Below, piece after piece: positions 24,101 through 37,700 of a DNA stretch of 64,000 bases. Source of the stretch: Theocolax elegans. Lineage: Eukaryota; Arthropoda; Insecta; Hymenoptera; Cerocephalidae. Each line of letters begins with the position of its first letter. Position 1 is the stretch's first letter. The notes under the pieces were generated by a model that worked only from the letters and a program-made list of their open reading frames with translations, was not told the DNA's origin and made no database searches. The position numbers and the translations under genes are program-made. Where the stretch lies: the NCBI GenBank assembly GCA_026168455.1, contig CM047427.1:87264670-87328669 (forward strand), given 5' to 3'.

Positions 24101-27100
24101 AGAAGCATCTGCGCCGAGTTGAAACCAGTGAGCGACTTTGCAATTCGGTGCTTTTAGTAATTTTTACCATGAATCGTATCCTAAACGTTTTAATACTATT
24201 AAAATTGGACCACGCAAACTTGACACCAAAATTAAATATGAACAAATTGCTTTTAATCACCAATTACTTACAAGCTAGTGAGAGATTACATGTTCTTACG
24301 CGTAATTATTAAAGTGAAAATAGCAAATAATGCCCATAATTGACAACCCACGGACTCTTACATTTCAGGTCACCCCCACTTCTTCAATCAGTTGTCATGC
24401 GGTCTGGATTTAGTATCTATGGCAGGAGAATGGCTGACCGCCACCGCCAACACGAACATGTTCACTTATGAGATAGCTCCAGTTTTTATTTTAATGGAGC
24501 GTGTCGTCTTGCTCAAAATGCGTGAGATTATCGGGTGGCCAGACGGTGCTGGAGATTCGATCCTTGCTCCAGGGGGTTCTATCAGTAACCTTTATGCTTT
24601 TCTCGCTGCTCGACACAAAATGTTCCCTCAGTATAAAGAACGCGGTCTTTCGGCCGTCGGCGGACAGCTCGTCATGTTCACTTCCGATCAGGTAATATTT
24701 TTCTCTCTAATATCACTTATATTGTTAAATTGTCGTTACACGTGCAGTATCAGAATCGTTCAAGCAAATGTAACATTTCCTCTCGATTTCCGTTCTTGAA
24801 GTGTAAAGAAAAATTGTTACCTTAGCAAATCATTAGTTTTTTCTAAATTAAATTTCAATCACTTTAAAAATAATATAAAATATATTTCATATAAAAACAT
24901 GAATCATCTATAAAGATTTAAAATTAGATGCATTTGTAAATAATGTATATTTTGTACATAAATCGGATTTTACATTTGCGACTGATAATATCCAAAAATT
25001 TGGAGACTATTTTTCAAAGTACATTTCTGTGAACGCGTATCGTAGACCATTTAATTAAAGGAAACGGATAGGTAATAGATAAAAAGAAGGATGTATTTTA
25101 CGTGTGTAACAGTGCCACTATTCGGTGAGGTCGTGTGCGTCAGTTTGTGGTTTGGGGACCGACAACTGCGTGATGGTACCTAGTGACGAACGTGGCCGTA
25201 TGATACCTCAGCGACTGGAGGAGCTAATACTGGAACGCAAGGCCAAGGGTCACATTCCGTTCTTTGTGAACGCTACCGCTGGGACGACCGTCATCGGTGC
25301 GTTCGATCCTATAACGGAAATTGCCGATATCTGCCAGAAATACAATTGCTGGCTTCACGTTGACGTGAGTGACCTGTGTATCTTCCATTTCTCTCTTTTA
25401 CTATTTGGTATATACGAGGAGGCTTCTGGTATAACAATGTATCGCACGGTGCGATGCTTCGTAATGGAAATGTTGACGGTTCTCCGATACCGGCTCGTCA
25501 TTTCCTTATACGCTTGTCTCCATTCAACTTCGAAGAGAATACGCCTTGTCAATTTCGTTACTCGCTACCCTATCACTATATTGATTTATGCGTTTTCGTT
25601 ACTCGATGGCTTTACGATTGTTTTCGATGCCTTTTTCTTTTTCTTTTTTTTTTTTTTTATTTTTTTGTTTTTATTAAAAAGGCCTTTACACTCTTATCTT
25701 TTCAATTGTGATGTCGGGTGAAAAAATCATTTGATTAAAAGTTACGCGTTTGAATAACGTTCGCACTCTCGTATTCATTTTAAGCCCATTTTTAAACGAA
25801 TTTCATTTAAACGAAAATAATTATTTATTAAAAAATTAAAGTACTCGAATGACGAGCCGTCGATGTTAAACGTTCCCTCAACGAGGACAATCTGTGCCAC
25901 TGAGCTCGTAGGGTGTAAACGGTTAAGTGTATCGACGAATGCCTTACCATAAATCATTAATGTGAGAACCTACGTACCCAAGTCCACGATTCCCTCGTCA
26001 ATTGCTTTCGATCGTATAGGGTACTTTCCTAGATTTATAAGTCGATCGTTTACCTCGTTTACCGTTTGAGTGATTGCAAATATGCACAAAATTTATATTT
26101 CTCTTTCGCCAGGCGGCTTGGGGTGGTGGACTACTACTGTCAAGGAAATACCGACATCCCAGATTGACAGGCATCGAACGGTGAGTTTTGCTTTCTCAAA
26201 AATTCATTTTCAAAATTTTCAAAATAATATAAGAATTTCAATATTAAGGGACGATCGTATGGATAAAACGGTAAAAATGTGCGTTAAGAACCTCTTAGGT
26301 AACAGTGTTTGTTTGCGAAAACCTATATGTTCTGTCACAAAATCTAGTTATGCGTACTCTGTGCAACTCGCGAAACCCTGGAATCTCTTATACGACGTAA
26401 AAGTGGCATTTTAGAAAATATACTATAACCTTTCGGTCAAAGCCCAAAATTTATGAATAACGTAATAGTTACCGAAAAAAATACGACCGACGCAAACTGC
26501 GCGATTATTTAAATTTCTTCCGCGCAGAATGGGCTCCTTCATCCTATAAACAACATAAAGGACTTCCACTCGCATCGTCACCTTCTTAAAACGAAAATTA
26601 AAATGCCAAGTGTAAAAAAGAGAGAGAGAGAGATGCGAAGTATAAGCATCGAGGGGGTTTGAAAATTAGCATCACTCTGAGGGTAATCGCGGTTTTTATG
26701 CGAGCGATCCATTACGGGAGAGCTTGCACGATTTTCCCGCGGGCGAAAGCTCGTGTATTGATTTTGAGGAGGCTACACATTCTCTCTCTCAGCTGCGCCT
26801 GTTTTTCGTACGACTCCATCAAACTAAGCCCCAATAAACTATAAAACTAAGGATTAGGCCTGACGCGTATGTTGCCCCTCTCTATATATACATCTCTATC
26901 TCTTGCTCCTGCTGTAAGCCTAGGTTATGTAGTCACCGATGGGAATTACGCCGTCATTCAGTTTGGACGTTGTTGCTCTTTTAAATGTACCGAGCGATTA
27001 CGATTATAATCGGATTCGACCGATGGATTTTAGCCGTTTTTTGTTTAAGAACATCCTGCGAACGTATATATGTGCGTTAAGGTATGTTATTACGATCCCC

Positions 27101-28862
27101 GGTTTAAATTAAGTGTGGCGTAACATTTTGAAAGGGTTTTTGATGGATTCAGCCTCCATACGTATATCTAACACGTAACATTCACGGCGAAGGTTCATTG
27201 CTCGTTTGGTTATATGCTTTAGAAGTCGTAGTATAAACTATCAAGTTATCTCTTGACTTTTTATTTATGAAACTCCTGTTTTCGCGATATCCTTGCCAAA
27301 TCATTTTTATCTTGGACGGTTTAAAGGCATTTTATTTATTCATTTTATTATGAAATTCTAACTTTATAACTACACAGATTTTACCTACGCAGTTAAGAAA
27401 AAAGTACCAAACTTTGAATTTTCAAACTCTCTTTACAATGATTAATAGATGCACTTCAAAGCGACTTAAAATGTTGTTTAAGACCTTTTAAAAAACTCTA
27501 TTAATTCTATACTTTGAACAACTTTTCCTAGTTTTATCTTGTAATTCCTTTCAAAGTCCTTGTAAAATTCATTTGATAATAAGTACACAGAATATGAATT
27601 AATTTTCAGTATCGATCAACTCATTTTACCAAACTTTTTTAATTTACATTTTCCAAAGGTACCATAAAACAAAAGTTGATTCTAAATAAAATGTTTTTAG
27701 AATACTTTTAGATACAAGATCAAATAAATTCTATCAGAAATACGTTCTCTTTTAAATTCTCATCGATATACGAGTCGGTCTTATTGAAAAAACATTCAAG
27801 ATACGTCTATCTCCTTATAGTAGACGTCGATATTTTCTTCCAACTTGAATCGACTTACGTATATCATTTCTATAGTATAATAAAATCTCGAACCATCAGA
27901 GCCAGACTCGTCCAACAAAAATGCGATTTTAAAGTGAAAAAAAGAAAAAAAGCACGTACGCAGCATCGGGGTCAGGGATGCAGACATTGAAAAAGGCTAC
28001 ATAACCCTAGGGGTGTACGCAGATGCGCTCGAATGCAAATCGCGGATTAATCTCACCCAGACAGCCCCATATGCAACATTTCCAACTCCCCTCGAAGTTA
28101 CACTTTTCCACCCCCGCTCGAAGATTGTCGATGTTTCTTTCGAGGATGATTCTTTTTTTGTTATCAATGTCTCTCGAACTGTTGAGGTATCGATTCTATT
28201 TATTTCTTTTTTTCGACATGTTTTTGATTTACTGTGTCCTTGAGTATAGATTGTAGATTTAAGTACAGCGTATTGAATAATTGTCTTTTAATTAATATTA
28301 TATTTTTAAACTTATGACCAATACGCTTTGAATAGTTTTGAAATATTTTATTATTAACGTAGTAACTTTAAAATAATACTCTTTCAATTTATGATTTTAT
28401 AATCGATGCATCAATTACGTAATGCATTTACACATCAATTAGGAAAAATAATCCTGGAGCGCCTTCCGACGTATCTCTCGTAACGTATTTCCAATTTTAT
28501 AAATAATAAAACAATAAGTAAAAAGCATAAAGCTCATAATCTATAAAGTACAAAGTGTACCTCCAACGCATTTTTTTTCTCCTACTTCAGACTCAAAGTC
28601 GATGAAAGAAGAGCGCATCGAAGCGTAAAACAATACTCTCTCGTATCGGCCTCTCACGTGTAATATTTTTTTCTTCTTTTCTCTTTATTTTAAAATCGGG
28701 TACCACACCCCACACAGGATTTCCTTCCTGCGAAGGTCTTGATTAAAATGGCAAGCGAAAAGGAGCGAAGGACAAGTCCGAGAGAGCAACAGCTGGATCC
28801 GTTCCCTGGAGCGCATTTACGAGAACAGAACTCTCCTCTTATTGACGCGTCACGCGGCCTCG

Positions 28863-28911
<49 letters not shown>

Positions 28912-31900
28912 GCACACAAGTTTGATATAAAGCCCCTACCGGTAGCTCGACAATGCTGGATTAAACTTAAGTACAAAGGGCTGCGCGCGCGCTCTTCCTA
29001 TCTCTCTCTCTTTCTCTCTCTCTCTCTCTATCTCTCTCGTTTGCTCTTCTTGTGCTTTTCGGATTGTTTTGTTAAAACGTAACGGGGGAAAAAAGCGTCG
29101 AGATTTCGTACCCGCGAATGGGAGATCCGGAGGATGATTACGCGACTTGGAAAAATGCCTAAACTAGTGTCTGCCTTCAGTAGTTGTTGAGCTGATGGGG
29201 TTCTAGAGGAGCTCGCTACATTTTTGTTTACTCTTTTGTTATTTTCGGATACACTTGTTTACTTTTTTTTATACAAAGAGTTCCTTTACGTTCTTAGTTT
29301 TTCTTCTGTTAACGGAATAGGCAAATTTTTCGTTTTCGATAAAAAGATTAATAATTGAAAAGTTACAATTTTTAATGAAATTTAAACTTTATTATTTATT
29401 AAGATACGATATATTAAATATTATATTAAAATATCGAATAATTAGTAAATTCATTAATGTTTTATAAACAAAGTAACAATAAAGAGAGCTTCAAATTTTG
29501 CAATTAAGTCTCACGTAAATTAGATCTTAAGAGAATAAGAAAGTTTGAATTTTTAAACTACAATTATTTTGACTGCATTTAAAAAGAATTCAAACAAAGA
29601 AATCGAATATATATATGCATACTCGGTTAATCCAAATTTTAATTCCCTCAAGTTTGAAACGTGGTTTCCTTCCGCGTCATTAATCCCGGTGAATCGCGCA
29701 AAGAAAATCTCGTACGAAAAGAAATCTTGTATATATATATATATATATATAGCATACGCGTATATAATAATATCAGGGCCGGCACGCGCATTTACTCACT
29801 TTGGGTTTGGGTAATTAGCATCCCTTTCTCTCCTCTCGCCCATACGTATATATATATGTATTATATGCGTATATATACACACAAGGTTCGGCTTTTGGAG
29901 CTGGCGAGCAGGGGTGCGCCAGCCCCAGCTGCGAATCGCATTAATCACGTGGGCGCTTTATAGACGCGAGAGAAGACGCGCGCAAGGCGAGGAATGCAGG
30001 TTAGGGTAAGGCTATTAAATTTTCGAGGACGTCGATATCGAGCAATGTCGAGGTTGAATTGTTTCATACGTACATATATATTTATTCACGTATTGCATTC
30101 TTCCGTGCGATAGCTGATCTATGGAGTTCAATTTAGTTAAAATAATTTCGCCCAAGGTGACTAATTAAGTTATGTGGATTCTAATATGTGAAATTCCATC
30201 GATTATCCTTTTTTCCAGGAACGACCGATATTTTATTTAAAAACCACGTTGTTCGTCACTTTGAAAGCTCTGTACCTCCGTACAGCACGAGAGAGAATAT
30301 CAGAGTGTATCACTTGAAAAAGTATTGGTATATAGAATATGAGGATAATCTCCGTAACGTGCATCCCCATCTCGGGAGAATATCCGCGAGGTCTACGTGA
30401 CAAATGTTATCGATACATGGCGAGTGACATGTCGGTACCCCAGCATCTGGCGCCGGCCCTTTTCAGCGCTTGAGAGCCGTTCGTGTAGTAATTCGCGTCA
30501 CTCGCAGACACTACGCCTGCCCGTTCGCTATGTTTGCCTGCTCTTGTAGCGTTGATGTTGTTCAGATACACTGGGATGTGCGCATATACAGCTACACGTC
30601 TATACACATCTCTACCATTTGTAGAATAATGTTATTGTTAAACTATGGAATATTTCGTGTCCCAGTTGAATTACATCATTTTCAGGTTCTTCACGTTTGT
30701 TCATTTATGTTTGTTCGTTTCTTTCTTTCTGCAACCGCGATAAAGCGAAAAATGTCGAAAAATAATCGGGACTACGTGATAAACAATTTAAATAAAAATT
30801 CCAAATTTACATAAATAATAATTTTAATTTAATTATCATAGGTATAAAGACAAATTAATTGTCGATGTATCTCGAACAGTAGTAAATTCATAGTAAAAGT
30901 GAAAAATGAACTGTTTAAACAGCCTCGGCAATTAAACTCCTGAATTTTGTAATCGAAGTAGTAACGATATGCAGATCCGAGGATTAAAGGGTTACCGCAG
31001 TGGGAGAGCATGCCTGTCCCAGGGTATGTAGAATAGGTACCATACGAAGGTGTCGTTCAAACAGGGTGAACAAATCCGATCTCGCGGCTATATTAATAGC
31101 TCTCGAATTGATGGAGCCCCCCACCAGGCAAAGATATCTCATATTTTAGCCCCTGCGTTGTATCTCGAGGGACGCAACGAGTGGATAAAAGAGACATTGC
31201 CGACCAGCTGAGTCGGTTAAACCTCTCTTTTATTCTCTCGTCGTTTGGCTCATCTTGACTCCCACTACTATATTCCACTGACTTTTTTAAACGCTTTGCA
31301 TGAGTGTTTTTTTTTATTCAAACTTAGTTTATTCTTTTGAATTTACATGTACACGGCGAATTTCACGACGCACGTTTAGCGTACCCGATAAACTGATTAA
31401 CTAAATCTTATATATATTTCGAATAAGCTAACTTTAAGGATATATCGTTTATTAGTTTGTTCCATAGGTATAATATATAAATTATATATAAGATAGTACT
31501 TTTAAGAAAATACAATCGTCTCTGCATCGTTACAAAATAAATAGAATGAAAATAACGAATGAAATAGAAGAGTATACGAAAATATGGAAATAATAATAAA
31601 CTTTGTGAGTTTTATAAATATTTATTACAAATATTTATTTTAAAGGGCTGACTCTGTAACCTGGAATCCTCATAAACTTATGGGCGCTCTATTGCAATGC
31701 TCAACAATTCATTTCAAAGAAGATGTAAGTATTGACACCACTATTGTGCATACATATCGGTAAATAGACAAAATCAAAAGTTATAAAATGATATATCTGT
31801 GGAAATGATGAAGACTTCAGCTTTCAAAGCATATTCATATTTTCTTACTCATTATATACATTCACTTTTTCACCATTGATCATATGACAATCAAAAAGAT

Positions 31901-34748
31901 AAACAATTGCGCAATGATGAAAAGTATCCAACTATGTAAGAACTTCCCATCGCTCTCGAGGTTACTTAACTATTCTGAATTGATAAGATAACATTTTCAC
32001 TCATTGAAAAGAATTATCACGTACCCTAAAAAACGATAAACGAAAACCTTTAGAAATATCGCGAAAAAAGCGCGAAGAAAGTAGGACTCGTTGCATTCCT
32101 ACCTCGATACGGAAACTTCGAAGGAATTTAATTAAACTAAGAGATAACATATGTTGCCCTGCCTGCCGAAGGGCCGTCCCCTCTTGTAGGCTCGCGCTAG
32201 TTATTGCTCCAGCTCCCTTGTCTGGGATATTAAAATTCCGCGCACCGGCTGCGCCGTCCGAGTGTTTTTTCTCTATAGTTTCCACGCGAGGGTAGACGCA
32301 CGTGTTGGACCACTTTTTTTTTCTTTATACGGTTAAACGGTTTGCCCGAATTTCACGCGAGCGTTTCGATTTTTTTTCTCCTCGTCGTGAGTGAGTAATT
32401 GATCAGGACAGTGATGCGTTGGAAATCGGCCGACAGGATTATTGGGTTATGCTAAATCGTGTATAATTTTTCAGGGAACAACGGACACTTTATTTTTATA
32501 CTATTTTCTTATATATTGCCTTTTTCTATACAGTAGATTAATACAGAACTTTAAAGATACGATTAATTTTATAATTTTTAAATTCATTTCGCGTACAATT
32601 TTATGGTTACTACGGGGAAAAGAAATACTTGTTAAGCTAATGCGAATTACTTACGGATCCACAAATTACAAACTGATATGTTTGACTGATATTCTAAGAA
32701 TTTGAAGCTTTCGATGCACGTCGACGATCTACATACATACGTACTTACTGTCTTACACGTTAAAATCAGGGGAGAGATGTTATATCAAATAGTAAAGATA
32801 ATTGACGATTTTCACGCGGAAGAAATTTATTTAGTTAAAATAAATTTAATTAAAAAATTCTTTTAAAATTATTCTGTAATATCTGTTTGTATTGTAGTTG
32901 CAAATGAGATTTACTGTCGGAATTCGATATTTTAATGGAAAAAGTTCACGCGCACCCAAACTAAAAATTGAATTTTGTTTTAAATTTCTAAAAATTGTCA
33001 TGCAAAATGTATTTAGCTCTACGTGAAGGAATGTATCAAAATCTAAATAATATTCATGGTTTATTTAAATAAAACTATACCTATCGTATGCTCAACTTAA
33101 ATTTATTCAATTTTACTATAAAATGTAAATAATATATATAAAAATGAAAATCCTATATTGTTTTTAATCTTACAGTTTATATAATAATATTAATATTTAC
33201 ATTGACGAACATGTTATAATATTTACACTGTGTTGTGATTACGAATTGTAGTTAATCTATAAATTTTTTATAAAAGTAACGTCGTATTAATAATAATATT
33301 CTGTAGAGTATCTAAAATTACCTTCTGACTGGTTAAAATTTTGGCATTAGTAGAACCGCCATTTTGAAAGCTCGATATCAAGCTCGACTTCCACTTCCTG
33401 CGCATGTGTTAACACCGTTTATTGACCGGGGCTACGTTCGAGCTTTTCAAGGATATAAAATTAATATTTTTATTACAGAAGCGTAATATATACTATCGAA
33501 ATACTATCTTTTTAATAACTTTTAATATTAAAACCGATTAAAGTGACTGTCAGACCAAATATTCAATATTTTTCATTTCAAATACTTTCAACCAAGTCGA
33601 AAAAAGCCTCTCCTTTAAGCTGTTGGAACTACAGAAAATATTCGGAAAATTGTTATAAATAATCGTATACAAATTTTTGAATTTTTAACGTAATATGTAA
33701 GAAAATTTAATTTCACCCATGTAGTTTAAAGTAGTTGTTACCTCAAAACTAATAAAAATCTAACATAAAACACTCGAATTTGAATTTCAGGGGCTTCTGA
33801 TTAGCTGCAATCAAATGTCAGCGGAATATTTATTCATGACCGACAAGCTTTATGATGTAAATTACGATACAGGCGACAAAGTCATTCAGTGCGGTCGGCA
33901 TAATGACATTTTCAAATTATGGCTTCAATGGCGCGCAAAGGTAATTGATTTAATTACATAACAAAATTATATAAAAAGAAAACGTTGCTACATACGAAAT
34001 ATTCTGATATTATTTTAGGGTTCGGAAGGGTTTGCGAAACACATGGATAGATTGATGGAGTTAACGGAATACATGGTATGTCGAATTAAACAGATGCCTG
34101 ATAAATATTACTTGATATTGGAGCCAGAGCTTGTCAACTGCTGCTTCTGGTACTTGCCGACGCGTCTACGAAATATGCCCCACACGCCTGAGAGAGAAAA
34201 GATGTTGGGAGCTGTAAGTACGATTTTAATTATCATTTTTCATTACAACTATCGAGGTAATATCGATTTCAAATAGAATTCAAAGAATATTCTCTACGAT
34301 AAAAGGCTTAAAAAACTGTGCCACTTTCAAAAGCTATCAATAGATAGACGTTTTAAAAGTAAAGAGTCCAAAAGGGACATTTTATTTTGATAATATTTGT
34401 TGTACTTATCTGCTCAATCGAATCAACATTTTCAACACGACTTTCAATTTTTAAATGGAATATACCGTGTTTTGCTTTATAATGTAACAAGGAGAAATAG
34501 TATTTTTACAGCATAATAAACAAAATACAAAAAACAGCACTAAAATCCAAAAAATGTCAAATCTATCGTTCCAGATCTGTCCAATCTTGAAAGGAAGAAT
34601 GATGGAATCTGGTACTTTAATGGTCGGTTACCAACCTGACGATCGAAGACCCAATTTCTTCAGGAATATCATATCGAGCGCTTCTGTTACGGAAGCAGAT
34701 GTCGATTTCATCTTAGCAGAAATGGATCGTTTAGGCCATGATCTCTAA
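12182..34748 (+). CDS. Gad1: Glutamate decarboxylase, GABA-synthesising (9 coding exons)
   Basis: Pyridoxal-phosphate enzyme that converts L-glutamate to GABA and CO2 in neurons. Exons: 12149-12239 (ATG at 12182), 15465-15701, 24369-24691, 25113-25364, 26113-26180, 31646-31724, 33791-33940, 34019-34213 and 34575-34748. All phases join, giving 511 residues against about 510 for Drosophila Gad1. Visible signatures are [10 protein letters not shown] and [16 protein letters not shown] (N-terminal substrate region), [53 protein letters not shown], and the cofactor-binding lysine in [15 protein letters not shown]. The C-terminus matches the family closely ([13 protein letters not shown] and onward). 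I prefer the 12182 start because it mirrors Drosophila in length and begins MS; an in-frame ATG at 11692 would add 30 residues. Introns reach 8.7 kb and hold GC-rich islands that may be regulatory. Confidence 0.96.
12240..15464 (+). other. Gad1 intron (3.2 kb)
   Basis: AT-rich intron after the first conserved coding exon, with a GTGAGC donor at 12240 and an acceptor at 15464. It contains a CT run near 14943-14972. No coding exon or RNA recognised. Confidence 0.7.
15702..24368 (+). other. Gad1 intron (8.7 kb) with several GC-rich islands
   Basis: The intron runs from the donor GTAAGT at 15702 to the acceptor CATTTCAG at 24368. Most is AT-rich, but islands of clearly higher GC and CpG stand out at about 16740-17180, 17945-18130, 18590-19080 and 20090-20290. 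Open frames in these islands, such as 18548-18940, have no recognisable protein and no fitting splice phase. They may be enhancers, alternative promoters or unannotated noncoding exons; I can support only the composition change. Confidence 0.6.
20090..20290 (+). promoter_or_regulatory. TATA-containing GC-rich island inside the large Gad1 intron
   Basis: A GC-rich, CpG-rich block (GCGCAGCGACGCGTATGACG and onward) is followed by a well-formed TATA box, CTATATATAGG at 20161-20171, on the + strand. About 60 bases downstream there is a CRE-like GGACGTCAAG. The arrangement is what one expects of a focused core promoter and could drive a short Gad1 transcript or a nested noncoding RNA. There is no transcript evidence, and TATA words are common in AT-rich DNA; the contrast with the flanking GC-rich context makes this one stand out. 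Confidence 0.3.
24692..25112 (+). other. Gad1 intron
   Basis: A 421-base AT-rich intron; donor GTAATA at 24692, acceptor TGTAACAG at 25112. Nothing else recognised. Confidence 0.85.
25365..26112 (+). other. Gad1 intron
   Basis: A 748-base intron; donor GTGAGT at 25365, acceptor TTTCGCCAG at 26112, with a long T-run near 25640-25665. It splits the conserved H-V-D/A-A-W-G-G-G cofactor region. Nothing else recognised. Confidence 0.85.
26181..31645 (+). other. Gad1 intron (5.5 kb) with microsatellites and GC-rich islands
   Basis: Donor GTGAGT at 26181, acceptor TTTTAAAG at 31645. It carries GC-enriched stretches (about 26640-26900, 28600-29180, 29640-30010 and 30410-30560), two CT tracts (28865-28908, 29000-29037), a GA run (26617-26631) and a TA run (29730-29750). 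No exon or RNA family recognised. Confidence 0.7.
28865..28908. repeat. CT microsatellite, about 22 units
   Basis: Near-perfect CT run of roughly 44 bases, GA on the other strand. It produces a spurious poly-Arg-Glu open frame on the minus strand. A second, interrupted CT tract lies at 29000-29037. Such homopurine/homopyrimidine tracts can bind GAGA factors or form triplex DNA. Confidence 0.9.
31725..33790 (+). other. Gad1 intron (2.1 kb)
   Basis: Donor GTAAGT at 31725, acceptor AATTTCAG at 33790. It contains a GC-enriched patch near 32030-32420 and a promoter-like motif cluster near 33350-33450. No coding exon recognised. Confidence 0.75.
33350..33455. promoter_or_regulatory. ETS/YY1/NRF1-like motif cluster with inverted repeat in a Gad1 intron
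   Basis: Within AT-rich intron sequence, ACCGCCATTTTG (YY1-like), CCACTTCCTG (ETS-like) and TGCGCATGTG (NRF1-like) lie within about 60 bases. The same kind of cluster occurs in the duplicated island near 3760-3835 and upstream of WDR7. Flanking words TTGAAAGCTCGA (33364-33375) and TCGAGCTTTTCAA (33439-33451) form an imperfect inverted repeat around it. Either an internal promoter or chance; no transcript is predicted. Confidence 0.25.
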
Positions 34749-37700
34749 ATCTCACAATCTCACTATAGAAACGCAGGTGACTGAAGGTACGGCGTGACCT
34801 TAATTTCTGACGTCTTATTGCCATGATTAATTACGAAAAACAAAAGATTAAGTCTATTCGCATATTTATTTAGGCTAATTGTTATTTGTTATAGAATATT
34901 TAAATGCAAAATTAGAGATACGAATTATTGTTCACTCAAGTTAATTATACTGAACAAAATTTTTATCATCTACATTACATTATACTTTGAAAATACACAT
35001 TAAAGAAGTGTTTGCAGATGATCTGAGACTCTTGAATTAATAAGAGTTTAGTTAGTTAAATACAATTTTCTAAGTTGATCTTTTAAAAGTATTTAAATCA
35101 TACAAATTGTGAGAATATGTACAATTGTATTCTTCATTATTATTTTCTCTTAAGATTCTACGTTCTTTGTTATACCTATGTAAATTTTATATATTAGAAT
35201 TCAGAACATCTGCCTTAGATAATTTATATTCGACGTTACAAACTAAATGGAACTAAAGTATTGTAATAAGATTGAAATATGAAAAATTTGAATGATCTAC
35301 GAGAGTTTGATCGAGAGTCTCGTAAAAAAAGTCGAAAAATCAAAGAAAGTACGAAGAATGAGTTAAAAAGAAAGATAAGAAGAAAATATGTTCTATATAA
35401 CAATATATCTGGCCATTAAATAACAGTCTCTTAGTTATAAGATTCGTTAGAGATAAGCAAACAAAATAAAAACTATAGCGTATCCAACTGAACATTTGGC
35501 CGGGGTCCAGCAAGTTTTGGTTTTTGAAACGTTATCAAAACGATTGTGATGGAGAGGTGGAGATAAAGCTCGTACGGTGCGGGGATGCCGTTTTTTAGTT
35601 AGAGACACAAAAATACAAAAAAAGTCTGCAGTGCGGATGAGTATACATATATTTTATTTAAAATATATCTATAATATACAAAAGGAAACGACTATATAAA
35701 TGAACAAAAAAAATAATATACTATACATACCGTGTTTTTGGTCACAAATTCTATATATACATAATATATATTTTTAACTAAATATTTTTCAATAACACTT
35801 CGATTTTAATTTGAGTTGTTATAATAGTAATATGTAATATTGTACGCGAGGCGACAAAAACTGGGAATACGGACATATGAAATCTTTCATGTAAACCAAA
35901 ACTTGTTACAAGGCTGAGTTGTAACACGTTCGAGGTGGCAATATTTTGTGTAAAAGTGTTCCGCACGTTTATTGTACAAATTCCAACGAATCGTCAATAA
36001 GAAAACTAGAAAGATATATGTAATAAGAAAAAAAAACACATTTACTAGAGTTGAAACGAAAACGAAACGATCATCGTTTGATTTAACAATTCGTCGATTT
36101 TCGTTTTGTCGAACTATACACTGCTTCTTTAACTGCTAATATATAAATATATACTTTAAACCGAGTATTCACGAGTACTCGTTTAATTATTTCCTGTTGA
36201 ACGGCTTTGTATTCTTAGATGATTCTACATCGTATATTGAAATATCTTAGACAATATATTAAATGATGATGAAAACCACACACTCACGTAAAGTGAAATA
36301 TACTTATAAATATACACATGAATATATATATATATACATATACATATACGTATACGTGTATGTGCGTGTACGTGTGTATATACGTGTATGCACATACACA
36401 CACGTACACGTATTTTTAGCGTTGAGATTATATTGAAAATACAAACACAAACCCATGAAAGTATGTGCTTTTTCAAACAAGATAAAAAAAATCTATTAAC
36501 GCAGACCCTTGGCCTGTATAATCATGCAATTCGAAAACTTTCTATCCATCTACAAGATTTTTCTATTATAAACAATGGTTTGTTGTTTATAAAATGAACG
36601 CATAACTGATAGTCTAAATTTTATTCGCGAATCTATATTAGTTTTCGGACATTGCATGCGTAACGAAACAAAAATAAAGATAAATGATATTCATCAAAGA
36701 GCCGAGCCTTTAAGTGAAAAAATTATTTAGGTGCGTGATATAGTCGGAGGATCCTTTTCATACGTGTGTGACCCTGATGATACCGTAATAGGTGAGAGTA
36801 AAAGTGATAACAAAATATTTAAGAAAAAAAGAAACCGATCGGAATTTTGACTTGTGTCGGATCACTCGCCAGTCACGTGTAATAAAAATTTTCGCTCGTT
36901 CACATAAATTACCTGCTTTGATTTCTTTCCTTTTATTTTTAATTTATCGATTACATCGCGAAATATTTTGCCAAGGAATATTTCCGATTGTAATATATTG
37001 ATCATTATCAATTAAGATGGTAATTTACATTTTTATTAGTGTGATATGAAATATAACTTATTATATTACAGTCAATTTCATGCATTAATTCATTACAATT
37101 AAAGTACAATCAAATTTATGTGTATAATTTTAAAAACCAGCGAACAATTTCATTACACGCAGAATAGTGTATAAATAAAAGTATACGAGCAGTGTTACAC
37201 ACACACGTGTAACATTGGCTGGATATACAAATGAATGTACACGCATATATACATCAAACGACTTTGAAACGCGTAACTGTATTTCTGTACATTGACGACT
37301 GTTACTTTCACTATAGAAATCACTTGTAGTTTGTTGTTACCAAAAATCTATACGTTTTAGACAAAATGATGTATTTGCTTGAAAACAGTTGTATTATAAT
37401 ATATGTCATAGGCGAATTTTGAGAGAAACGTTTGATTTCTAGCTGGTATAAACGTAACTATTTGGTGTGACTTAAGTATATCTATATACAAAGTGAGAAG
37501 CAATGCCGATCAATACACACGATATTCGAAAGATGGGTTTATAACTTTCTATTTCTATTGTTTAATTGTTATGTTGTTACTTCATTCTAATACAAATGTT
37601 ATAATTGTAATTTTACATTTGCTAATCCGTTAAAATTATTTTGTATTAAAAAAGTATTAATTCATTTCTAGTCAATTATTAGTAAGAAAAATGAGAAAGC

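Noticed and set aside
24090..24112. Short hairpin GCGCAGA-AGCA-TCTGCGC in the Gad1 intron
   Set aside because: The stem is only 7 base pairs with no extended pairing, too small for a microRNA or tRNA call.
28690..28917. Minus-strand frame with an Arg-Glu repeat
   Set aside because: It is the translation of the CT/GA microsatellite.
33361..33452. Possible microRNA hairpin; ATTTTGAAAGCT resembles part of bantam
   Set aside because: Only 12 bases match, the paired arms are about 12 bases long and separated by roughly 60 unpaired bases, unlike a pre-microRNA.
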